A DNA stretch of 64,000 nucleotides from Colletes latitarsis (taxonomy: Eukaryota; Arthropoda; Insecta; Hymenoptera; Colletidae). Positions 28,201-40,401 of the stretch are shown in pieces. How positions within the stretch are numbered: position 1 is the stretch's first letter; the number at the start of each line of letters is the position of its first letter. A program made the translations under genes and the position numbers. Location: assembly GCF_051014445.1 (NCBI RefSeq), contig NW_027488378.1:1302001-1366000 (forward strand). Reading direction: 5' to 3'. Under the pieces are notes generated by a model, which worked only from the letters and a program-made list of their open reading frames with translations, was not told where the DNA came from and made no database searches.

Positions 28201-28389
28201 CCTACTTGTTGGCCAGATCCTGGGCGTTTTCTGGTTTGAATCACGCAGTAATGTGGTACCGCACAGCAACAGTGAGTTAAACCTGGATTCAATCTATATT
28301 TTAGAGGATAACACCGGTTAGGTCAGTGTTAGGTCAGGTATTTGCCATCATCTGCCTCATACTTTCGCATTTTTCGCATACTTGTTGGC
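25249..28389. repeat. Satellite, mixed monomer types
   Basis: Satellite between the large duplication and the 28-38 kb block family. It contains runs of type A variants with TTTGATATTATCTGGCTC and TATATTAAAGAGG, two type C composites (about 26050 and 27610) and scattered type B units. No other element is seen. Confidence 0.85.
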
Positions 28390-31300
28390 CAGATCCTGGG
28401 CGTTTTCTGGTTTGAATCACGCAGTAATGTTTTACCACACTGCATCAGTGAGTTCAACCTGGATTCAATCTATATTTTAGAGGATAACACCGGTTAGGTC
28501 AGGGTTAGGTCTGGTATTTGCCATCATCTGGCACATACTTTCGCATATTTCGCCTACTTGTTGGCCAGATGCTGGGCTTTTTCTGGGTTGGAACACGTAG
28601 TATTGTGGTACCACACTGAAACAGTGAGTTAAACCTGGATTCAATCTATATTTTAGAGGATAACACCGGTTAGGTCTGGGTAAGGTCTGATATTTTCCAT
28701 CATCTGGCTCATACTTTCGCATTTTTCGCATACTTGTTGGCCAGACACTGGGCTATTTCTGGTTTGGATCACGTAGTAATGTAGGGCCACACCGAAACAG
28801 GCAATTAAACCTGGTTCCGATTAATACTTTAGATGATAACCCCGGTTAAGTCTGAGTTAGGTCTGGGATTTTCCCTTATATCGCACATACTTTCGCATTT
28901 TTCGCATACTTGTTGGCCAGATGCTGGGCTTTCTCTGGGTTGGATCCAGTAGTGTTGTACCACACTGCAACAGTGAGTTAAACTTGGATTCAATCTATAT
29001 TTTAGAGGATAACACCGGTTAGGTCAGGGTTAGGTCTGGTATTTGATATTATCTGGCTCATACTTTCGCATTTTTCGCATACTTGTTGGCCAGATGCTGG
29101 GCTTTCTCTGGGTTGGATCCAGTAGTGTGGTACCACAGTGAAACAGAGAGTTCAACCTGGATTCAATCTATATTTTAGAGGATAACACCGGTTAGGTCAG
29201 GGTTAGGTCTGGTATTTGCCGTCATCCGGCTCATACTTTCACATTTTTCGCCTAGTTGTTGGCCAGATCCTGGGCGTTTTCTAGCTTGGATCACGTAGTA
29301 ATGTGGTACCAAACTGAAACAGTGAGTTAAACCTGGATTCAATCTATATTAAAGAGGATAACACCGGTTAGGTCAAGATAAGGTCTGGTGTTTGCCATCA
29401 TCTGGCTCATACTTTCGCATTTTTCGCCTACTTGTTGGCCAGATCCTAGGTGTTTTCTAGGTTGGATCACGTAGTAATGTTGTACCACACTGCATCAGTG
29501 AGTTAAACCTGGATTCAATCTATATATTAGAGGATAACACCGGTTAGGTCAGGGTTATTTCTGGTATTTGATATTATCTGGCTCATACTTTCGCATTTTT
29601 CGCATACTCGTTGGCCAGATCCTGGGCGTTTTCTGGTTTGGATCACGTAGTAATGTTGTACCACACTGCATCAGTGAGTTAAACCTGGATTCAATCTATA
29701 TATTAGAGGATAACACCGGTTAGGTCAGGGTTAGGTCTGGTATTTGCCATCATCTGGCTCATACTTTCGCATTTTTCGCATACTTGTTGGCCTGATACTG
29801 GGTGTTTTCTAGGTTGGATCACGTAGCAATGTGGTACCACACTGTAACAGTGAGGTAACCCTGGGGACGATCAATATTTTAGACGATAACACCGGTTAGG
29901 TCAGGGTTAGGTCTGGTATTTGCCATCATCTGGCTCATACTTTCGCATTTTTCGCATACTTGTTGGCCAGATCCTGGGCGTTTTCTGGTTTGGATCACGT
30001 AGCAATGTGGTACCACACTGAAACAGTGAGTTAAACCTGGATTCAATCGATATTTTAGAGGATAACACCGGTTAGGTCAGGGTTAGGTCTGGTATTTGCC
30101 ATCATCTGGCTCATACTTTCGCATTTTTCGCCTACTTCTTGGCCAGATCCTGGGCGTTTTCTAGGTTGGAACACGTAGTAATGTGATACCAAACTGAAAC
30201 TGTGAGTTAAACGTGGATTCAATCTATATTTCAGAGGATAACACCGGTTAGGTCAGGGATAGGTCTCGTATTTGCCATGATCTGGCCCATATTTTCGCAA
30301 TTTTCGCCTACTTGTTGGCCAGATCCTGGGCGTTTTCTAGGTTGGATCACGTAGTATTGTGGTACCACACTGAAACAGTGAGTTAAACCGGGATTCAATC
30401 TATATTTTAGAGGATAACACCGGTTAGGTCAGTCTTAGGTCAGGTATTTGGCATCATCTGGCTCATACTTTCGCATTTTTCGCATACTTGTTGGCCTGAT
30501 ACTGGGCTATTTCCGGTTTGGATCACGTAGTAATGTAGGACCACACCGAAACAGGCAATTAAACCTGGTTCCGATTAATACTTTAGATGATAATCCCGGT
30601 TAAGTCTGAGTTAGGTCTGGGATTTGCCATCATCTGGCTCATACTTTCGCATTTTTCGCATACTTGTTGGCCAGATCCTGGGCGTTTTCTGGTTTGGATC
30701 ACGTAGCAATGTGGTACCACACTGAAACAGTGAGTTAAACCTGGATTCAATCTATATTTTAGAGGATAACACCGGTTAGGTCAGGGTTAGGTCTGGTATT
30801 TGCCGCCATCTGGCTCATACTTTCGCATTTTTCGCCTAGTTGTTGGCCAGATCCTAGGCGTTTTCTAGGTTGGATCACGTAGTAATGTGGTACCAAACTG
30901 AAACAGTGAGTTAAACCTGGATTCAATCTATATTAAAGCGGATAACACCGGTTAGGTCAGGGTTAGGTCTGGTATTTGATATTATCTGGCTCATAATATC
31001 GCATTTTTCTCATACTTGTTGGCCAGATCCTAGGTGTTTTCTAGGTTGGATCACGTAGTAATGTGGTACCACACTGTAACAGTGATGTAAGCCTGGGAAC
31101 GATCAATATTTTAGACGATAACACCGGTTAGGTCAAGGTTAGGTCTGGTATTTGCCATCATCTTGCTCATACTTTCGCATTTTTCGCAACTTGTTGGCCA
31201 GATCCTGGGCGTTTTCTAGGTTGGATCACGTAGTAATGTGGTACCAAACTGAAACAGTGAGTTAAACCTGGATTCAATCTATATTAAAGAGGATATCACC

Positions 31301-34300
31301 GGTTAGGTCAAGGTTGGGTCTGTTATTTGCCATCATCTGGCTCATGCTTTCGCATTTTTCGCCTAGTTGTGGCCAGATCCTGGGCGTTTTCTAGGTTGGA
31401 TCACGTAGTAATGTTGTACGACACTGCAACAGTGAGTTAAACTTGGATTCAATCTATATTTTAGAGGATAACACCGGTTAGGTCAGGGTTAGGTCTGGTA
31501 TTTGATATTATCTGGCTCATACTATCGCATTTTTCTCATACTTGTTGGCCAGATCCTGGGCGTTTTCTGGTTTGGATCACGTAGTAATGTTTTACCACAC
31601 TGCATCAGTGAGTTAAACCTGGATTCAATCTATAGTTTAGAGGATAACACCGGTTAGGTCAGGGTTAGGTCTGGTATTTTCCATCATCTGTCTTATACTT
31701 TCGCATTTTTCGTATACATGTTGGCCATATCCCGGGCTTTTGCTGGTATGGATCACGTAGCATTGTGGTACCACACTGAAACAGCGGGTTCAACCGGGAT
31801 CCGATCAATACTTTAGAGGATAACACCGGTTAGGTCTGGGATTTGCCCTCATCTCGCTCATGCTTTTGCTTTTTTAGCATAATTGTTAGCCAGATGCTGG
31901 GCTTTTTCTGGGTTGGAACACGTAGTAGTGTGGTACCACACTGAAACTGTGAATTAATCCTGGATTCGATCTATATTTTAGAGGATAACACCGGTTGGGT
32001 CAGGGTTAGGTCTGCTGTTTGCCATCATCTGGCTCATACTTTCGCATTTTTCGCATACTTGTTGGCCTGATACTGGGTGTTTTCTAGCTTGGATCACGTA
32101 GCAATGTGGTACCACACCGAAATAGGCAATTAAACCTGGTTCCGGTTAATACTTTAGAGGATAAACCCGGTTAAGTCTGAGTTAGGTCTGGGATTTTCCC
32201 TCATATCGCACATACTTTCGTTTCTTTCGCATACTTGTTGGCCAGATGCTGGGCTTTTTCTGGGTTGGATCACGTAGTAATGTTGCACCACACTGCAACA
32301 GTGAGTTAGACCTGGATTCAATCTATATTTTAGAGGATAACACCGGTTAGGTCAGGGATAGGTCAGGTATTTTCCATCATCTGACTCATACTTTCGCATT
32401 TTTCGCATACTTGTTGGCCAGATCCTGGGCGTTTTCTGGTTTGAATCACGCAGTAATGTTTTACCACACTGCATCAGTGAGTTCAACCTGGATTCAATCT
32501 ATATTTTAGAGGATAACACCGGTTAGGTCAGGGTTAGGTCTGGTATTTGCCATCATCTGGCTCATACTTTCGCATTTTTCGCCTACTTGTTGGCCAGATG
32601 CTGGGCTTTTTCTGGGTTGGAACACGTAGTATTGTGGTACCACACTGAAACAGTGAGTTAAACCTGGATTCAATCTATATTTTAGAGGATAACACCGGTT
32701 AGGTCTGGGTAAGGTCTGATATTTTCCATCATCTGGCTCATACTTTCGCATTTTTCGCATACTTGTTGGCCAGACACTGGGCTATTTCTGGTTTGGATCA
32801 CGTAGTAATGTAGGGCCACACCGAAACAGGCAATTAAACCTGGTTCCGATTAATACTTTAGATGATAACCCCGGTTAAGTCTGAGTTAGGTCTGGGATTT
32901 TCCCTTATATCGCACATACTTTCGCATTTTTCGCATACTTGTTGGCCAGATGCTGGGCTTTCTCTGAGTTGGATCCAGTAGTGTGGTTCCAGAGTGAAAC
33001 AGAGAGTTCAACCTGGATTCAATCTATGTTTTAGAGGATAACACCGGTTAGGTCAGGGTTAGGTCTGGTATTTGCCGTCATCCGGCTCATACTTTCACAT
33101 CTTTCGCCTAGTTGTTGGCCAGATCCTGGGCGTTTTCTAGCTTGGATCACGTAGTAATGTGGTACCAAACTGAAACAGTGAGTTAAACCTGGATTCAATC
33201 TATATTAAAGAGGATAACACCGGTTAGGTCAAGATAAGGTCTGGTATTTGCCATCATCTGGCTCATACTTTCGCATTTTTCGCATACTTGTTGGCCTGAT
33301 ACTGGGTGTTTTCTAGGTTGGATCACGTAGCAATGTGGTACCACACTGTAACAGTGAGGTAACCCTGGGGACGATCAATATTTTAGACGATAACACCGGT
33401 TAGGTCAGGGTTAGGTCTGGTATTTGCCATCATCTTGCTCATACTTTCGCATTTTTCGCATACTTGTTGGCCAGATCCTGGGCGTTTTCTAGGTTGGATC
33501 ACGTAGTAATGTGGTACCACACTGAAACAGTGAGTTAAACCTGGATTCAATCTATATTTCAGAGGATAACACCGGTTAGGTCAGGGATAGGTCTCGTATT
33601 TGCCATGATCTGGCCCATATTTTCGCAATTTTCGCCTACTTGTTGGCCAGATCCTGGGCGTTGTCTAGGTTGGTTCACGTAGTATTGTGGTACCACACTG
33701 AAACAGTGAGTTAAACCGGGATTCAATCTATATTTTAGAGGATAACACCGGTTAGGTCAGTCTTAGGTCAGGTATTTGGCATCATCTGGCTCATACTTTC
33801 GCATTTTTCGCATACTTGTTGGCCTGATACTGGGCTATTTCCGGTTTGGATCACGTAGTAATGTAGGACCACACCGAAACAGGCAATTAAACCTGGTTCC
33901 GATTAATACTTTAGATGATAATCCCGGTTAAGTCTGAGTTAGGTCTGGGATTTTCCCTTATATTGCACATACTTTCGCATTTTTCGCATACTTGTTGGCC
34001 AGATGCTGGGCTTTTTCTGGGTTGGATCACGTAGTAGTGTGGTACCACAGTGAAACAGAGAGTACAACCTGGATTCAATCTATATTTTAGAGGATAACAC
34101 CGGTTAGGTCAGGGTTAGGTCTGGTATTTGCCGTCATCTGGCTCATACTTTCGCATTTTTCGCCTAGTTGTTGGCCAGATCCTGGGCGTTTTCTAGGTTG
34201 GATCACGTAGTAATGTGGTACCAAACTGAAACAGTGAGTTAAACCTGGATTCAATCTATATTAAAGCGGATAACACCGGTTAGGTCAGGGTTAGGTCTGG

Positions 34301-37300
34301 TATTTGATATTATCTGGCTCATAATATCGCATTTTTCTCATACTTGTTGGCCAGATCCTAGGTGTTTTCTAGGTTGGATCACGTAGTAATGTGGTACCAC
34401 ACTGTAACAGTGAGGTAAGCCTGGGAACGATCAATATTTTAGACGATAACACCGGTTAGGTCAAGGTTAGGTCTGGTATTTGCCATCATCTTGCTCATAC
34501 TTTCGCATTTTTCGCATACTTGTTGGCCAGATCCTGGGCGTTTTCTAGGTTGGATCACGTAGTAATGTGGTACCAAACTGAAACAGTGAGTTAAACCTGG
34601 ATTCAATCTATATTAAAGAGGATAACACCGGTTAGGTCAAGGTTGGGTCTGTTATTTGCCATCATCTGGCTCATGCTTTCGCATTTTTCGCCTAGTTGTG
34701 GCCAGATCCTGGGCGTTTTCTAGGTTGGATCACGTAGTAATGTTGTACGACACTGCAACAGTGAGTTAAACTTGGATTCAATCTATATTTTAGAGGATAA
34801 CACCGGTTAGGTCAGGGTTAGGTCTGGTATTTGATATTATCTGGCTCATACTATCGCATTTTTCTCATACTTGTTGGCCAGATCCTGGGCGTTTTCTGGT
34901 TTGGATCACGTAGTAATGTTTTACCACACTGCATCAGTGAGTTAAACCTGGATTCAATCTATAGTTTAGAGGATAACACCGGTTAGGTCAGGGTTAGGTC
35001 TGGTATTTGCCGTCATCTGTCTCATACTTTCACATTTTTCGCCTAGTTGTTGGCCAGATCCTGGGCGTTTTCTGGGTTGGAACACGTAGTAGTGTGGTAC
35101 CACACTGAAACAGTGAATTAATCCTGGATTCGATCTATATTTTAGAGGATAACACCGGTTGGGTCAGGGTTAGGTCTGGTGTTTGCCATCATGTGGCTCA
35201 TACTTTCGCTTTTTCCGCCTACATGTTGGCCAGATCCTGGGCGTTTTCTGGTAAGGATCACGTAGTAATGTGGAACCACACCGAAATAGGCAATTAAACC
35301 TGGTTCCGATTAATACTTTAGAGGATAAACCCGGTTAAGTCTGAGTTAGGTCTGGGATTTTCTCTCATATCGCACATACTTTCGTTTCTTTCGCATACTT
35401 GTTGGCCAGATGCTGGGCTTTTTCTGGGTTGGATCACGTAGTAATGTTGCACCACACTGCAACAGTGAGTTAGACCTGGATTCAATCTATATTTTAGAGG
35501 ATAACACCGGTTAGGTCAGGGTTAGGTCTGGTATTTGCCATCATCTGGCTCATACTTTCGCATTTTTCGCCTACTTGTTGGCCAGATGCTGGGCTTTTTC
35601 TGGGTTGGAACACGTAGTATTGTGGTACCACACTGAAACAGTGAGTTAAACCTGGATTCAATCTATATTTTAGAGGATAACACCGGTTAGGTCTGGGTAA
35701 GGTCTGATATTTTCCATCATCTGGCTCATACTTTCGCATTTTTCGCATACTTGTTGGCCAGACACTGGGCTATTCCTGGTTTGGATCACGTAGTAATGTA
35801 GGGCCATACCGAAACAGGCAATTAAACCTGGTTCCGATTAATACTTTAGATGATAACCCCGGTTAAGTCTGAGTTAGGTCTGGGATTTTCCCTTATATCG
35901 CACATACTTTCGCATTTTTCGCATACTTGTTGGCCAGATGCTGGGCTTTCTCTGGGTTGGATCCAGTAGTGTGGTACCACAGTGAAACAGAGAGTTCAAC
36001 CTGGATTCAATCTATATTTTAGAGGATAACACCGGTTAGGTCAGGGTTAGGTCTGGTATTTGCCGTCATCTGTCTCATACTTTCACATTTTTCGCCTAGT
36101 TGTTGGCCAGCTCCTGGGCGTTTTCTAGGTTGGATCACGTAGTAATGTGGTACCAAACTGAAACAGTGAGTTAAACCTGGATTCAATCTATATCAAAGAG
36201 GATAACACCGGTTAGGTCAAGGTTAGGTCTGGTATTTGCCATCATCTGGCTCATACTTTCGCATTTTTCGCCTAGTTGTTGGCCAGATCCTGGGCGTTTT
36301 CTAGCTTGGATCACGTAGTAATGTGGTACCAAACTGAAACAGTGAGTTAAACCTGGATTCAATCTATATTAAAGAGGATAACACCGGTTAGGTCAAGATA
36401 AGGTCTGGTGTTTGCCATCACCTGGCTCATACTTTCGCATTTTTCGCCTACTTGTTGGCCAGATCCTAGGTGTTTTCTAGGTTGGATCACGTAGTAATGT
36501 TGTACCACACTGCAACAGTGAGTTAAACTTGGATTGAATCTATATTTTAGAGGATAACACCGGTTAGGTCAGGGTTAGGTCTGGTATTTGATATTATCTG
36601 GCTCATACTTTCGCATTTTTCGCATACTCGTTGGCCAGATCCTGGGCGTTTTCTGGTTTGGATCACGTAGTAATGTTGTACCACACTGCATCAGTGAGTT
36701 AAACCTGGATTCAATCTAAATATTAGAGGATAACACCGGTTAGGTCAGGGGTAGGTCTGGTATTTGCCATCATCTGGCTCATACTTTCGCATTTTTCGCA
36801 TACTTGTTGGCCTGATCCTGGGTGTTTTCTAGGTTGGATCACGTAGCAATGTGGTACCACACTGTAACAGTGAGGTAACCCTGGGGACGATCAATATTTT
36901 AGACGATAACACCGGTTAGGTCAGGGTTAGGTCTGGTATTTGCCATTATCTGGCTCATACTTTCGCATTTTTCGCATACTTGTTGGCCAGATCCTGGGCG
37001 TTTTCTAGGTTGGAACACGTAGTAATGTGATACCAAACTGAAACTGTGAGTTAAACCTGGATTCAATCTATATTTCAGAGGATAACACCGGTTAGGTCAG
37101 GGATAGGTTTCGTATTTGCCATGATCTGGCCCATATTTTCGCAATTTTCGCCTACTTGTTGGCCAGATCCTGGGCATTTTCTAGGTTGGATCACGTAGTA
37201 TTGTGGTACCACACTGAAACAGTGAGTTAAACCGGGATTCAATCTATATTTTAGAGGATAACACCGGTTAGGTCAGTCTTAGGTCAGGTATTTGGCATCA

Positions 37301-38100
37301 TCTGGCTCATACTTTCGCATTTTTCGCATACTTGTTGGCCTGATACTGGGCTATTTCCGGTTTGGATCACGTAGTAATGTAGGACCACACCGAAACAGGC
37401 AATTAAACCTGGTTCCGATTAATACTTTAGATGATAATCCCGGTTAAGTCTGAGTTAGGTCTGGGATTTTCCCTTATATTGCACATACTTTCGCATTTTT
37501 CGCATACTTGTTGGCCAGATGCTGGGCTTTTTCTGGGTTGGATCACGTAGTAGTGTGGTACCACAGTGAAACAGAGAGTTCAACCTGGATTCGATCTATA
37601 TTTTAGAGGATAACACCGGTTAGGTCAGGGTTAGGTCTGGTATTTGCCGTCATCTGGCTCATACTTTCGCATTTTTCGCCTAGTTGTTGGCCAGATCCTG
37701 GGCGTTTTCTAGGTTGGATCACGTAGTAATGTGGTACCAAACTGAAACAGTGAGTTAAACCTGGATTCAATCTATATTAAAGCGGATAACACCGGTTAGG
37801 TCAAGGTTGGGTCTGTTATTTGCCATCATCTGGCTCATGCTTTCGCATTTTTCGCCTAGTTGTTGGCCAGATCCTGGGCGTTTTCTAGGTTCGATCACGT
37901 AGTAATGTTGTACCACACTGCAACAGTGAGTTAAACTTGGATTCAATCTATATTTTAGAGGATAACACCGGTTAGGTCAGGGTTAGGTCTGGTATTTCAT
38001 ATTATCTGGCTCATACTATCGCATTTTCCTCATACTTGTTGGCCAGATCCTGGGCGTTTTCTGGTTTGGATCACGTAGTAATGTTTTACCACACTGAAAC
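28390..38100. repeat. Three related multi-kilobase satellite blocks
   Basis: Three blocks begin near 28390, 32420 and 35480; the shared 84-codon shadow frame on the minus strand lies at 28477, 32506 and 35494. Within them long stretches correspond at constant offsets, e.g. 3328 bp between 30933 and 34261 (TTAAAGCGGATAACACC), 31363 and 34691 (CTAGTTGTGGCCAG, a shared small deletion), and 3516 bp between 33835 and 37351 (CTATTTCCGGTTTGG). Offset changes are close to whole numbers of monomers. This is higher-order repeat structure with a variable period of about 3-4 kb. Confidence 0.75.
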
Positions 38101-40107
38101 AGTGAGTTAAACCTGGATTCAATCTATATTTTAGAGGATAACACCGGTTAGGTCTGGGTTAGGTCTGGTGTTTGCCATCATCTGGCTCATACTTTCGCTT
38201 TTTCCGCCTACATGTTGGCCAGATCCTGGGCGTTTTCTGGTAAGGATCACGTAGTAATGTGGAACCACACCGAAATAGGCAATTAAACCTGGTTCCGATT
38301 AATACTTTAGAGGATAAACCCGGTTAAGTCTGAGTTAGGTCTGGGATTTTCCCTCATATCGCACATACTTTCGTTTCTTTCGCATACTTGTTGGCCAGAT
38401 GCTGGGCTTTTTCTGGGTTGGATCACGTAGTAATGTTGCACCACACTGCAACAGTGAGTTAGACCTGGATTCAATCTATATTTTAGAGGATAACACCGGT
38501 TAGGTCAGGGATAGGTCAGGTATTTTCCATCATCTGACTCATACTTTCGCATTTTTCGCATACTTGTTGGCCAGATCCTGGGCGTTTTCTGATTTGAATC
38601 ACGCAGTAATGTGGTACCACACTGCAACAGTGAGTTAAACCTGGACTCAATCTATATTTCAGAGGATAACACCGGTTAGGTCAGGGTAAGGTCTCGTATA
38701 TGCCATGATCTGGCCCATATTTTCGCAATTTTCGCCTACTTGTTGGCCAGATCCTGGGCGTTTTCTAGGTTGGATCACGTTGTATTGTGGTACCACACTG
38801 AAACAGTGAGTTAAACCTGGATTCAATCTATATTTTAGAGGATAACACCTGTTACGTCAGGATTAGGTCAGGTATTTGCCATCATCTGGCTCATACTTTC
38901 GCATTTTTCGCATACTTGTTGGCATGGTCCTGGGCGTTTTCTGGTTTGGATCACGATGTAATATTGTACTACACTGCAGCAGTGAGTTAAACCTAGATTC
39001 AATCTATATTTTAGAGGATAACACCGGTTATGTCAGGATTAGGTCCGATATTTGCCATCATCTGGCTCATACTTTCGCATTTTTCGCATACTTGTTGGCC
39101 AGATCCTGGACGTTTTCTGGTTTTGATCACGTTGCAATGTGATACCACACTGAAACAGTGAGTTAAACCTGGATTCAATCTATGTTTCAGAGGATAACAC
39201 CGGTTAGGTCAGGGTTAGGTCTGGTATATGCCATCATCTGGCTCATACTTTCGCATTTTTCGCCTACTTCTTGGCCAGATCCTGGGCGTTTTCTAGGTTG
39301 GGAACACGTAGCAATGTGGTACCACACTGAAACAGTGAGTTAAACCTGTCCTCAATCTATATTTTATAGGATAACACCGGTTAGGTCTGGGTTAGGTCTG
39401 GTATTTGCCATCATCTGGCTCATACTTTCGCGTTTTTCGCATACTTGTTGGCCAGATCCTGGACGTTTTCTGGTTTTGATCACGTAGTAATGTGGTACCA
39501 CATTGAAACAGAGAGTTCAACCTGGGTTCAATCTATGTTTTAGAGGATAACACCGGTTAGGTCAGGGTTAGGTCTGGTATTTGCCATCATCTGGCCCATA
39601 TTTTCGCATTTTTCGCCTAGTTGTTGGCCAGATCCTGGGCGTTTTCTAGGTTGGATCACGTAGCAATGTGGTACCACACTGAAACAGTGAGTTAAACCTG
39701 GATTCAATCTATAGTTTAGAGGATAACACCGGTTAGGTCAGGGTTGGGTCTGGTATTTTCAATCATCTGTCTTATACTTTCGCATTTTTCGTATACATGT
39801 TGGCCATATCCCGGGCTTTTGCTGGTATGGACCTCGTAGTATTGTGGTACCACACTGAAACAGCGGGTTCAACCGGGATCCGATCAATACTTTAGAGGAT
39901 AACACCGGTCAGGTCTGGGATTTGCCCTCATCTCGCTCATGCTTTTGCTTTTTCCGCCTACATGTTGGCCAGATCCTGGGCGTTTTCTGGTAAGGATCAC
40001 GTAGTAATGTGGAACCACGCCGAAACAGGCAATTAAACCTGGTTCCGATTAATACTTTAGATGATAACCCCGGTTAAGTCTGAGTTAGGTCTGGGATTTT
40101 CCCTTAT
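38101..40107. repeat. Satellite, diverged monomers up to the first retroelement
   Basis: Satellite with more private substitutions than the blocks to its left (for example TTTTGATCACG, GCATGGTCCTGGGCG, TCGTTTTTCGC). One type C composite occurs at about 39780-39920, followed by a type B monomer in which the retrotransposon end is inserted. Confidence 0.8.
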
Positions 40108-40121
40108 ATCGCACATACTTT
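40108..40121. repeat. Target-site duplication, left copy (ATCGCACATACTTT)
   Basis: 14 bp flanking the element end at 40122-40387; the same 14 bp stand at 40388-40401. The last three T merge with the poly(T) run, so the duplication is 11-14 bp long. R1 makes a 14-bp target duplication in 28S rDNA; the same length here fits an R1-clade element. Confidence 0.85.
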
Positions 40122-40387
40122 TTTTTTTTTTTTTTTTTTTTTTTGTCGTGGGGAAAATCTTCGAAAGACTCCCTCCCACCTCCTTGGGGAGTGGTGGGAG
40201 GGGTTTGTGGGATTCCCCGCGCCAGTACAACGACAGTCGCGGGACCTACCCACCAAAAACCCCACGGTGACCCTTCGGCACGCTTTGGGAGGATACCGGG
40301 AATCGCTCGAAGCATTCTTCCGGTATCCTCCCCGTGCCCGCGCTTTCGCGCCCATCCCCCGGGGGGAGAATCGGTCCCCCAAGACAG
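40122..40387 (-). mobile_element. 5'-truncated R1-clade non-LTR retrotransposon (3' UTR only)
   Basis: GC-rich insertion of about 266 bp in the satellite, read on the minus strand as a 3' UTR followed by poly(A) (T run 40119-40144 on the plus strand, three of them probably target sequence). Bases 40145 to about 40380 match 62052 to about 62287 with about six substitutions, so it is the same family as the long element at the right end. Homology stops at about 40380; the last few bases before the target duplication (AAGACAG) are untemplated or diverged, typical of aborted target-primed reverse transcription. It carries no coding sequence, although GC-rich shadow frames cross it. A SINE sharing the 3' tail is an alternative, but there is no distinct head. 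Confidence 0.88.
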
Positions 40388-40401
40388 ATCGCACATACTT
40401 T
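40388..40401. repeat. Target-site duplication, right copy (ATCGCACATACTTT)
   Basis: Right copy of the 14-bp duplication. The satellite monomer then continues in phase with CGCTTTTTTCGCCTACTTG, so the insertion added no deletion of target DNA. Confidence 0.85.

Larger units (their letters stand above)
1..40121. repeat. 176-bp satellite array, left block (about 228 monomers)
   Basis: Uninterrupted head-to-tail array with a 176-bp period (for example the anchor GGATAACACC recurs at 1351 and 1527). Every monomer can be followed through the same landmarks: GGATAACACC, GGTTAGGTCAGGGTTAGGTC, CATCATCTGGCTCATAC, TTTCGCATTTTTCGCATAC, TTGTTGGCCAGATCC, GATCACGTAG, the palindrome GTGGTACCAC, the hairpin CACTG-NNN-CAGTG and CTGGATTCAATCTATAT. 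Short open frames occur on both strands, but 176 is not a multiple of 3, so each frame dies after about one and a half monomers; I regard the array as non-coding. Monomers fall into at least three sequence types (described separately) and are arranged in large duplicated blocks. Base composition is slightly AT-rich, unlike the GC-rich retroelement at the right end. No satellite family name is recognised. Confidence 0.97.

Noticed and set aside
1..40121. CRISPR array
   Set aside because: Whole 176-bp units repeat with graded divergence; there is no short repeat with unique spacers, and the context is eukaryotic.
1..40121. rDNA intergenic spacer subrepeats, suggested by an R1-type element
   Set aside because: No 18S, 5.8S or 28S sequence is present, and both element junctions are with satellite, not with 28S.
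40122..40387. Independent SINE
   Set aside because: It has no distinct head, tRNA-like box A/B or own 5' end; all of its body matches the 3' UTR of the element at 62 kb.
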